A stretch of DNA of 64,000 nucleotides from the NCBI GenBank assembly GCA_020186115.1, contig WSYJ01000155.1, forward strand, positions 1-64,000, given 5' to 3'. Source of the stretch: Histomonas meleagridis. Taxonomy: Eukaryota; Parabasalia; Tritrichomonadida; Dientamoebidae. Below the pieces are notes generated by a model. The model ran no database searches, was not told where the DNA came from, and saw only the letters and a program-made list of their open reading frames with translations. Of this stretch, positions 37,090 to 47,000 are shown piece by piece (within the stretch, counting starts at the first letter, position 1; every line of letters begins with the position of its first letter). A program made the position numbers and the translations under genes.

Positions 37090-39108
37090 CTCATCAAAAT
37101 ACTTAAATATACTACTTGAACTTCAACAAATAGTTTTTGATTTAAATGATAAAAACTTTGAATTATCAATTGAACAAACAATCAAAATTTTTGATATAAA
37201 TTGTCCATTTTCATGTAATTTGATTATAAGCAAATTAATTTTTTTTTTGCATTTTATTCCCAAATAAAAGCAAATGATATTTATATAAGTTATTTAGAAA
37301 AAATTCAAACAAAAGAAGAAGAAATCGATAAAAATAATGCAATGATTATTAAAATTTTTAATGATTATATAAGTAGAATTGATTTACAAGAATCATGTTG
37401 TTTAATTGATAGAATGCTTCAAAAAAAATTAATTGATGAAAATATTGTTAAGTCCATCCCTTTAATATATTTTGCACACTATTAAACAGAAGAAGAAAAC
37501 AAACGGAGGAAATACTCTGATTGCATTATTTTTGGATTGGGAACTTCATAAAAAATATGTTAAAGAAGGTTAATCCAAATAAAATTGCTGTAATAATTCG
37601 AAATGATGAAATAGAGAAACTTCAAGAAATATCAACACAAACAAATTTTGATTTTAATCAAATAATTGAACCATCACTTTATGAAAGTTGTTCATTTATT
37701 AATCAATATGATGTTAAATTAATTGATTATGCTGCATTTTTTGGATCAGTTAAATGTTTTAAATATTTGCATATGAATGGTGCAAATGTAAATAAAACAG
37801 GTAAATATGCAATTGCAGGTGGAAATGAAGAAATCATTCATTTATGTGAACAAAATCATTCATCATTTATAAATGCATATGAAATGGCAATTAAATTTCA
37901 TCGAAATGATATCTTTAAATATATTTATGAAAATAATATCGGAGTTGGTGATTTGGAATATTTGGGAAATTTATGTATTAAATTTTATAATTTTGAACTT
38001 TTTAAAATTTAATTAATGAAGGTTTGAAAATTAATGATGATTTAATTAACAAATCAGTAAAAGTTGGAAATATTTTTCTTGTTAAATAATTTCTTCAAAA
38101 TAATCCGATTCCAATGCAAATTTTAATCCATGCTTCATTATCAGCAACAGAGAACATTGAACTTATCAAATTTATTTTAGAGCAAAAAGACATTGATATT
38201 AATGCTAAAGATATTTCATTTTTTTATTTAATTTATTTTAATGTATTGAAACTCCAATATATTATTTGGATTTTGTTTAAATGATTTCATACTGCTCTTA
38301 TGATGGCATCAAAAAATGGTTACTCAGAAATCGTTAAATTACTTATTGAACAAAAGGGAATAGATATCAATGCTCAAGATATTAAATTATATTATTTATA
38401 ATTTATTATAGAAATTTAGTGTTTCAAAATGATATTTGGAATTTGATTAAAATATTTAATACAGCACTTATTTGTGCAACTGAAAAAGGAAATTTTGAAA
38501 TAGTTAAATTACTTCTTGAACAAAAAGGAATTGATGTTAATGCTAAAGATATTTATTCGTTTTATTTAATATTTATTTTAATAATTTAGTGTTTCAAAAT
38601 AATAATTGGATATTGATTTAAATATTTAATATAGCACTTATTTGTGCAAATGAAAAAGGAAATTTTGAAATAGTTAACTTACTTCTTAAACAAAAAGGAA
38701 TTGATGCAATACAATCGCAGAATATTGAAACTATTAAATTAATGCTTGAACAAAAAAGTATAGATGTTAATGCTAAAAATATTCACTTATTTTATTTTTT
38801 ATTTGTTTTAATAATTTCTTATTTCAAAATAATGATTGGAAATCATTTAAATTATTTCAAACAGTACTTATTAGAGCATCTGAAAAAGGTTATACAGAAA
38901 TAGTTAAATTACTTCTTGAACAAGAAGGAATTGATATTAACGCTAAAGATATTTATTTGTTTTATTTAGAGTTGATTTTATTATGATAATGTTTCATAAT
39001 AAAATTTGGTGATTATTTAAATTATTTAAAACAGCACTTATGAAAGCATCTGAAAATGGTAAAATAGAAATCGCTAAATTAATACACGATAGAAAATCCT
39101 TTGTTTAG
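37090..39108 (+). pseudogene. DUF3447-type ankyrin gene with spacer-interrupted repeats
   Basis: The N-terminal part (37,090-37,520) is frame-broken. A 163-codon open part (37521-38012) is the conserved trichomonad ankyrin-associated region (SLYESCSFINQYDVKLIDYA, AIAGGNEEIIHLCEQNHSS). Then follow at least five ankyrin modules, TALMMASKNGYSEIVKLLIE, TALICATEKGNFEIVKLLLE, IALICANEKGNFEIVNLLLK, TVLIRASEKGYTEIVKLLLE and TALMKASENGKIEIAKLIHD, ending at TAG 39108. They are separated by 75-100-base AT-rich spacers with the TTTGGA...TTTAAATTATTT block just before x-Thr-Ala. The third module carries an internal deletion. The repeat modules are free of stops, whereas the N-terminal part is broken, so the gene as a whole is probably defective. 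Confidence 0.6.
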
Positions 39109-39464
39109 ATTATATATATATTTAGTATTAATTAAAAAATTAAAGCAATTATTAATATTTTATGTGATCTTTTATGAATTAATTTTATATTTTTAAATTA
39201 ATGATAATATATACCAAGTTTTTAATAAATTAAATTATTACATTATATTCATAAAACCACCAAGTTTGCTATATTTAATATGCTTAAGGATTTTTTTATA
39301 TTTTAGGATTATTATGTATTGACAACTTAATAAGTTGATCTTAATAAAACTTCATAAAGCGATGGCTAATTCCAATAAAACTATGGATTAAAAAGAAACT
39401 GCGAGAAAAGTCAAACCAAACATAATATCAACACAGTATTCCATTACTAAGCTGCAAAGCATCG

Positions 39465-39857
39465 AAAAAAATTATATTTGATTTAAGTGAAAGTAATATC
39501 GATAAGTCAGTTGAAAAAGCGCTCGATTATTTTGATGGGTCATTTACACTTTCATTTAATCTTTTAGTGTGTAGATTGTTATACTCGTGCTTTGTAGTAC
39601 ATTTCCAACAAGCAGATTCATATCTTAAATATTTAAAATCTTTTGAACTTGAAGAAGAAAAAATTAAAAATCTAAAGAAACAGAAACCAATAAAAATTTT
39701 CACAATGTTTCTCATATCTTTAAATTCTCAAGAAGCTCAATATCTACTTGAAAAGCTTGTTATCTTATGCATCGTTTTAAAGATAAATGTTTATGTGAAT
39801 ACTTTAAGTCCTGGTGAAAGAATACATGACAAGAAATTTATTGAATTAAACGAATGA
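39465..39857 (+). pseudogene. Fragment of a DUF3447/ankyrin family N-terminus
   Basis: The + strand reads IIFDLSESNIDKSVEKALDY, then LVCRLLYSCFVVHFQQADSY and LKYLKSFELEEEKIKN, continuing to NE and TGA at 39857. It matches in layout the N-terminal part of the neighbouring ankyrin gene (IVFDLNDKNFELSIEQ, DIYISYLEKIQTKEEEID). The rest of the gene is missing. A remnant of a tandem duplication is the simplest reading. Confidence 0.5.
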
Positions 39858-40067
39858 TTTCAATATGGAACAGATACTTATTTAAATGTGCATCAATTAC
39901 TGTTTTTGGTGCTTCTTCAAATAGTGAAATATTAGGTTCATATAAATAAAGTACAGTTAAAATATAAATGAATTGAATTGTTAATTTTATTATTTCAAGA
40001 TAATTAAAAATTATAATATAATACAGACAATTTTTTTAACACTGATTCGATAAGAATATGTTTGAGA
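39858..40067. other. Intergenic
   Basis: No gene seen. Confidence 0.35.
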
Positions 40068-40469
40068 TTAATTTGTAGATGCCTTGATCTGTTCAAGAAA
40101 ATTCCTCATCTCAAGAGGTTGCCCAAGGAACTCTCTCATGTCGTCTGGAAGTGATTGAACTAATGCAAAATTTGCAGTTTCTTCACATATAAACGCAAGA
40201 TATAATGGAGAAGATGATATCAAAACAACAGAACAGTCTTCTCCCTCAATTACCATTGATTGTGATTCACCAAAGCCAAGCTTCCCAAGGCGATCGAAAT
40301 ATTTTGGAAAAGATCGTACTAATGTTATATCAGATTCTTTTTGTGGTCCAGAAGATTCAGCTAATATTGATCCTTGTATATCAGATATATAGATCTTTTT
40401 AATTCCAGTGACAGATTCGCATATTGAGTCTAGGAATGTTTTTGGCTGGATTTGTGCGCCTTGTTCCAT
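40068..40469 (-). CDS. Roadblock/LC7 protein, LAMTOR3 (MP1)-like
   Basis: 133 residues from ATG at 40469 (MEQGAQIQPKTFLDSICESV). The fold order KKIYISDIQGSILAESS, then KLGFGESQSMVIEGEDCSVV, then SSPLYLAFICEETANFALV, closely follows LAMTOR3/MP1 of the Ragulator complex, a roadblock-fold adaptor that anchors MAPK and TORC1 signalling to late endosome or lysosome. The ATG seven codons downstream of the nominal first one is chosen because TCATTTCA stands immediately before it, a typical trichomonad initiator with a very short leader. I give moderate weight to LAMTOR3 over other roadblock proteins such as MGLB-type or LAMTOR2. Confidence 0.6.
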   Translation of the reverse strand: MEQGAQIQPKTFLDSICESVTGIKKIYISDIQGSILAESSGPQKESDITLVRSFPKYFDRLGKLGFGESQSMVIEGEDCSVVLISSSPLYLAFICEETANFALVQSLPDDMREFLGQPLEMRNFLEQIKASTN

Positions 40470-40477
40470 TGAAATGA
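40470..40477 (-). promoter_or_regulatory. Inr directly before the roadblock gene ATG
   Basis: TCATTTCA on the - strand abuts ATG 40469, giving a leader of about six bases. It decides the start codon for that gene. Confidence 0.5.
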
Positions 40478-40771
40478 GTAAACTTGTCAAAAAGTGGCTT
40501 ATCCAAAAATGAAAAAAAAGTTATTTGTTTTCCAGCTCCGATTTCATGTTCACATGATAATGGATTATTGATACAACTTACATGATATTGCTGTAATTTT
40601 ATTTGTAATCAGAACTCTAAAATTAAATTATTTGAATTATTCATCAATGTTTTCTTCTTATTTTTATTAAAAAAATCATCTGCTATGTATGAACGCTATT
40701 AGCACATACTACCGGTATAATAACATTCATTATTAAAGCATTTTTAATGTTTACAAACAAAAAAAAAGTTT

Positions 40772-41116
40772 TTATTGAGAAAGTAACCAATCAAGATAAT
40801 AGAATGTGCAATTTTCACCACATTCTGGTTTGATTTCAAAAGATGTACATTTTGGAATTGTTACCATATCAAATCTCTCAATAATCTTTTGTTCTTGTCC
40901 AAAATTAGTTGATGCTTTCCCATCGATTAGAATCAGTAAAATCATATTGTTATTATTTGTTTCAAAAGATAATGAATCTTGTATGGAATATTTTCGAAAA
41001 CTGTTCATTTTACCTTCTGGGTACTGCCCTGCTGCAGCCATTACAAATTTTCTGATGTTAACATCATGAGAAGTTGCGGTATCTTTGATCTCAGCGAATT
41101 TTTTTATTGTGGCCAT
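40772..41116 (-). CDS. Small protein, possible cupin-like fold
   Basis: About 114 residues from the ATG at 41116 (MATIKKFAEIKDTATSHDVN). Beta-rich and ending MVTIPKCTSFEIKPECGENC then TFYYLDWLLSQ, a pattern reminiscent of the double-stranded beta-helix end of cupin domains (I-P-x-x-x-x-F-x-I-x-P). The usual metal-binding histidines are not obvious. TCATTC and TCATTA motifs lie 20-40 bases upstream. No close family recognised. It shares its promoter side with the following + strand gene. Confidence 0.5.
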   Translation of the reverse strand: MATIKKFAEIKDTATSHDVNIRKFVMAAAGQYPEGKMNSFRKYSIQDSLSFETNNNNMILLILIDGKASTNFGQEQKIIERFDMVTIPKCTSFEIKPECGENCTFYYLDWLLSQ

Positions 41117-41293
41117 TTGGTGCTCTAGCAGCCGTTTAATGAAATTTGAATGAAGAATGGGGCGGGTCAAAATTTGAATACAACGATATTTAAAAAGTTT
41201 TAAATTTTATGGTTTTTCATTTGTTTTTTGTTCTTCAAATGCTTTTTACTTTAAAAACCAATAATAAAATTATGGTTACTTTGTGTTTTATAA

Positions 41294-41566
41294 ATGTTAA
41301 TACTTGTTTTTGATTTACTTCGAACCATTGATCAATCGTTTTTAGAAAACTTAACTTTAAAAAAATATTACATTATTGTTATAGCAGCAATATCGCCTTT
41401 CTTTATTCTGTCATTTGTCCTCCATTGTTTTTGCCAAAGTGATAAAAATAAAGAGACACCAGAAGCAAGTCAAAACATGGAATTTAATGAAGAAAAATAT
41501 TCAGTATCAAGAAAAGATGAATTCATCAATTCCAATGATCAAGAAGACGAAGTTCACAGTGATTAA
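41294..41566 (+). CDS. Small single-pass membrane protein
   Basis: 90 residues. One hydrophobic segment (about 24-47, YYIIVIAAISPFFILSFVL then HCFC) after a short N-terminus with several acidic and basic residues. The C-terminal half is acidic and polar (NFEEKYSVSRKDEF-like, ending EDEVHSD). Signal-anchor or tail-anchor type, topology uncertain. Trichomonads have many such short tailed membrane proteins near adhesion and vesicle genes, but no specific role can be assigned. Convergent with the Ariadne-like gene, with a 78-base gap. Confidence 0.5.
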   Translation: MLILVFDLLRTIDQSFLENLTLKKYYIIVIAAISPFFILSFVLHCFCQSDKNKETPEASQNMEFNEEKYSVSRKDEFINSNDQEDEVHSD

Positions 41567-41644
41567 AACCTTTTAATAAAACATCACTCCAAATTCCTAT
41601 AAATGAAAAAGTTTTTACTAATAATCAAATTAATTCTTTAATAT

Positions 41645-43351
41645 TTAATGTGAGTATTGGTCAACATGCTTATTTAACACCTCCGTTGTTGATATCAACA
41701 AATTCACCGCGTCTCTTAACTCCTTTTGCGTAAGGACAACTTTGTTCTCTATCAGAAACGTCACAGTTTCGATGTTCTTTTCGACGTCTCTTTGCACAAA
41801 CTCGAAAAGATTCAGTTCAGTTGAGCCCGGAACCATATAAAACGCGTGCGGATAACTCCAAATAAGAACTGAACGCGCTGTATCAATTGCGCGAAATGCA
41901 TCAGAACATAGTTCGAATGCTTCATCGAAAACAAAGTTTTTATTATAGCTAAATCGTTTCATTAAGTTTTCGGAAATTTTCTCTCGGATTTTATGCTCTT
42001 GTTTAGAGCTTGTGATATGGTTCACATAACGTGCGTAATAATGGCCAAGGCGGCGGAGATTTAATTCGGGTTTGTCTTGTGGTTGTTTATCCATATCAGA
42101 ATCAAAATCTGTATATTGATTACAAGAATAAGCATCGCCTGTATGGGTCTTCCAGTCATGGCCACAGATCCAACAAAATTCATAGCCACAGCCTCCAGCT
42201 TCTTTTCGACATGTCATATGATTACAGCCACCATTTTTTTCTATACGAGATTTACACTTGGGACATGGCTTTGTGTTTTTATATATCCATTCCCCTTGAA
42301 CGGCATCTTGGTTAATTTCCCGCCATCTGATGAGATTTTCACATGAAAGTGGAGCATGTGCTTCTTCCCCACATTTCCAGCAAACCCGTTGTCCACATGT
42401 ACATGTAGCGACATTACAAAGACCAACAGAATTGATAGTAAGAAGATTTTGGCAATGTGAATTAAGACAATGCCGATATTGATTACTTTTGACTATCTCA
42501 CTTTCAAGGACAAATTGTTGGAAATTCTTTGCCAAATCAGGGCATAATGTTTCGACATCATGTGTGGTTACACGGCATTTGCAACCCAAAATCTGGCAAA
42601 ATATTTCGGGGTGCCCCGTTGCGATGTTTTGTTTGATGTGAGTCTTCCAGCATTCGGTGCATATATAGTGATTACAAGGAAGAGCTAGAAAAGGAGAATC
42701 ATCACAACAACAAATAGGACATTCATCTGGTGGGGGAACATCTGGAGGAACTGGATGAAGATGTATTGGGTCTGAAGCTTGCTCTGGAGTGATGCCAATA
42801 GTTGAAAGAACATCGTGATCTGAATAATCTTGAAATAATTGATTATCGTTATAAGCATAGTTTTGTAAGAGAATACTTGCTACTTCTGGATGAATAAATA
42901 ATGTTTGTGAAACATTTTTTAAAATTTTTTCTTGATTTTCAACTAATTGAGATATGGTTACCACAGGTGTAATTTTTGTATATTCGATTTCTTCTTCTTC
43001 AATTTCACTGATAATGTCTTCTTCTTCTTGAAAATTTTGTTGCACATTTTCTTCAACGGGAAAAAATATTTGCGAATGTAAAAAATCATTAGTTTCGTCA
43101 TAGTCAGCATTTGTAAAAATATTTTTGTAATTCGAACGTAATTGTTCTAATTCTGGATTTTCTTTACAGTGCTCATCGATTTCTTTTAATATGTCATAGA
43201 ATAAATTTTTTGGGAACCAATTATTCTCATTATAATAATTAATAATGGATTGATAAAATTCTTCATTTGTACTTATCAAAAAATCACGTACTTCTTGAGC
43301 TACTTTGCGTATAAAATCAAAGTCACCATAAATATCGACATCATCGCTCAT
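41645..43351 (-). CDS. RBR-type E3 ubiquitin ligase, Ariadne-like
   Basis: 568 residues. Acidic N-terminus and helical region (1-215), RING1 (CPICCCDDSPFLALPCNHYI then CTECW), IBR (CNVATCTCGQRVCWKCG), RING2/Rcat (CPKCKSRIEKNGGCNHMTC), and C-terminal Ariadne-type helical domain (after about 410). The catalytic Cys lies in NGGCNHMTC. The order N-helix, RING1, IBR, RING2 and a long helical C-terminus is that of Ariadne/HHARI/Parkin-type RBR ligases, which take ubiquitin from an E2 onto the RING2 Cys and then onto substrate. Length matches the HHARI family (about 550). Substrate unknown. Confidence 0.92.
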   Translation of the reverse strand: MSDDVDIYGDFDFIRKVAQEVRDFLISTNEEFYQSIINYYNENNWFPKNLFYDILKEIDEHCKENPELEQLRSNYKNIFTNADYDETNDFLHSQIFFPVEENVQQNFQEEEDIISEIEEEEIEYTKITPVVTISQLVENQEKILKNVSQTLFIHPEVASILLQNYAYNDNQLFQDYSDHDVLSTIGITPEQASDPIHLHPVPPDVPPPDECPICCCDDSPFLALPCNHYICTECWKTHIKQNIATGHPEIFCQILGCKCRVTTHDVETLCPDLAKNFQQFVLESEIVKSNQYRHCLNSHCQNLLTINSVGLCNVATCTCGQRVCWKCGEEAHAPLSCENLIRWREINQDAVQGEWIYKNTKPCPKCKSRIEKNGGCNHMTCRKEAGGCGYEFCWICGHDWKTHTGDAYSCNQYTDFDSDMDKQPQDKPELNLRRLGHYYARYVNHITSSKQEHKIREKISENLMKRFSYNKNFVFDEAFELCSDAFRAIDTARSVLIWSYPHAFYMVPGSTELNLFEFVQRDVEKNIETVTFLIENKVVLTQKELRDAVNLLISTTEVLNKHVDQYSH

Positions 43352-44031
43352 TCCAACGAATTCACCTTTTGTGGACGATACAAATTTTGTGTTGTTTATA
43401 TTTGAAAAATAGCCAAAAAAACAAATAAAAAATTAAAGGCAGGGTTACATGTAAAATTCTTCTTTGTTATGTAATAAGAAACATATTTTAAGGAGATATG
43501 ATTTTTTGAGGTACAAAGAATACAAAGACCCTCATAATTTTAAATTGCATGATTACTTATTGAAAAAAATAAAAAGTTGAAACTATACAAAGGTATAATT
43601 TTTCCTACAAGAATCCTTGGAATATATTTAAATTGTTCACTGCTCTGGAAGTTTCGAAGATCTAACAAAATCAAAAATTAAAATGTAACTTTTTGATAAA
43701 TTTACTCGATGTTTCTGCGTTCACATGTAACAATTTTCCAAGGAAAGAATATTAAATCATTAGACTTAAAATCTAATCATACAAAAGACTTTATATTATT
43801 TTTCTATATACCATTTTGTGATCAAAAAAAAAAAAATCGAATTGTAATTATTTATAAATTTTTTTTCAAAACACAAGTTTTAATTTCTTTTGATTTAAAA
43901 AAGGCATTAGAAAAGATGATTAGTATATTTATATAAGTACAAGAATTAAATCGCTTTGTTGTACCCATAAAAGTGGATTGAATGCGAAACGATTAAATAT
44001 AGTTCAAATTTTGGGCTTGACAAAATCTCTG
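43352..44031. other. Intergenic
   Basis: A 75-codon + strand frame (43709-43936) has no family features. The 5' part of the following gene may begin in this region, but I see no clear N-terminal exon. Confidence 0.35.
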
Positions 44032-47000
44032 ATGAACAACCATACAATCATATTCGAAGCTGTATTTTCCAGACTAATTGAATCATTTGCGAGTAATGTT
44101 TATAGTGTTCTCAGCGATTTTGAACAGAAAAACCCATTAATTCCATCAGCAGCGAAGAGTGATCTCATTCTTGAGGACATTTTTCGACAGTTTCCGAGAG
44201 AAATTCCTTTATACATCGAAATAATTGATCAGCTAACTTTATTAAGTAAATGTAATACAGAAGTTATTTTACATTACCTATGCAAAATGACCAAGCGAAT
44301 ATTAAAAGGAGCACGTGATACACCTCTTGGTGTTTTACAAGGAATGTCCACAAGCTTTGATCCTAACAATCGGCACCACATATTATTATTTCATTATTTT
44401 TCATTATTTTTTCTTACAGATTTAATATGTCACATTTGTGTCAATTCTCCACCTCATGATCAAAAAGTATGTATTGAAATATCACGAGTAGGTTATAACA
44501 TCGCTATATCTCAACCACTTTTACCCAATGTTTGGAAAACATTAATTAATCAATGGTCTGTCATTTACTCTATTCTTTCCGAAAATGCGTTTGGGTCAAT
44601 TTCCACCATTTTTTCCATGTTTAATCCATCGCTGTCTTTTTCACTTCCACTCCGTTTAATGCGATTTGCACGATTTGATTCCGATGATTCGATGGGTCAA
44701 TTTTTTTTCACAGAAGTCTTTACGATATTACAAAAACATGGGAAGAAACGAACTATTACAAACTCTATTTTAGAATCTCTTTCATATTTAGTAGTAACAT
44801 TACCATTTTCTGAAAACATATTACAAAAACTCGCGTTAATATCATATGGACTTCGACATGACAAAAGTTTATATCTAAATGCATTTCTCCTTTTTACTGC
44901 CGTTGCGATTCGTTATCAAAAGATTTGGAGTCGTTGCATAAAATCATTTCAACGGAAAATTTTACCGAAAGCAGCAAAAAGAAGTAAATTAAAAACCGTC
45001 TTGCAAATATTCAAAATATTGATGTATGGTAGAGACGTCGATCCTAATTGGATGTTTTGGGTATGGGGCCGTAATTCACGTGCTTCACCATTATCTTATA
45101 TCAAATATAACAGTTCGGTTCAATTCAATCAAGGCGAAAATTTCAATTTTTTTTCATCGTTCATAACGTACTTTTACCAAAAAAGTGACTTTTCGGTATG
45201 CCCCAAATCGTTTATGGAAGTTTTAGTACATTTTGCATCATTAGACTTTGATTCATTTATGAAGTTAATTGTACCCAAATTTATTAACTTACCTAGTAAT
45301 GATTCACGTTTTTTATCATTTATGATGTCAGTTTCATTAATTAATTCTAATGATTTCAAACAAAATGCATTTAAATTATATAGTGAACAACAAATTAAAC
45401 AATTTAATAACTTAATTAAACAAAGAGTTATCTCAATATTAACGTTATGTGAAGGACGAAATGAAAAAAAAGGAGTTTGCATAACAAATAGCGAAGTCTT
45501 TTTAGCTTCATTAATTGAAGAAGCAGATCAAAAGTTAACGCAATTGTTTTCTGATTGGGGCATTGAACAATTTGGTAAATTATTAATCAAATTAAATCGA
45601 TGTGAACAAAACACAAATCGAATTCCTTTGTTAGAGAACATATTACCATCCGTACGCTTTGTTTTTTCGGAAGAAGATTTCATGAATCCGTCGATAATGC
45701 GAATATTAATTGAGTTAAGTTTCCATCAAAATATAAAAATTGCAACAGCTGCATATCATATTTCGAAAAATGTTTTATCGAATTTACCAAATGTATCACA
45801 ATATTTAACAATTTTATGTTCATTTTTAAAATCGGACATTGATCCAGAAGCGATTTTTATAGTCTTGACATTAATATCAGATACATTTCAACATATTAAA
45901 GAAGAAATTAAAGATGAATTAATGTATGACATTGAATATGTTACATTTATGCAATTATCATCAATATATCCTAATACACGACATTTATCTTTTTTGATAT
46001 TACAACAATTACATGAAATATTACAAAGTAATTGTATTTATCATATAATATTTAGTAAAATGAATCAAATCAAAAAAATAGTAAAAACTAAAGTGTTATT
46101 ACATAAAATACCAAATTTACCTGACGTTAATCCATTACCTTCGAATTATATTAACTTCGAAACTTCATTAATATCACATTATTATGATATATGGATATTC
46201 TTTTTATCGGAGATTATGAATTGTTTAATATTATCGAATTATTATCAATTATTAAGTCGAATTGATAAATATAAAACTTCTTTCTTCGACTTAATCTTAA
46301 ATGAATCGAAAAATCGAAATCCAAGTGACATTGGATTATTATTAATTATATTATCATCACAATATTATATATCTAAACGACATCGATTATCATTTGAAAA
46401 CAAAAAAACTTCATTAAATATTGAAACTAAAAATACTTCACGTTCTTTAGTAATAAATGTATTAACACAAATATTACAAAATGAAAATGATCGAATTTGT
46501 CAAATGGGATTTAATGTATTACCACATTTAAATGTATTATTATATTCATTAGTGATTGAACTGATCTCAAAAGTATCTATTGATCGATTATCTGATGCTA
46601 CATTTGTATTAACGTTAATATTACGATCACCAGATTTAGATAAACATTTTTTTAAGCGTAATATTCGAAAGATTATTCAATTCATGAGTATTATGCAATA
46701 TTATTTCATTAAAAAGAAATTAAATGGTTCGAGAAATATACAATGGACACCTGAAAGTGAGACTAAACTTTCATGGGAATCTTCTTTATTAAGGAATTAT
46801 TGTTTAATTGTTTCAGTGTCATTTAGTTGGTTCACTGATCCAATTTCTGATGATATATGGCCTTTATCATTACGTGAAATGGTTTTTCGATTTTTATTAA
46901 ATTGGTCAATGACTAAAACTGTTTCATTAACATCATTAAGAGCTTATGCATCTAATGCTTTAGTTACTATAACAAAACTTGGTACATATTTTAATGATTC

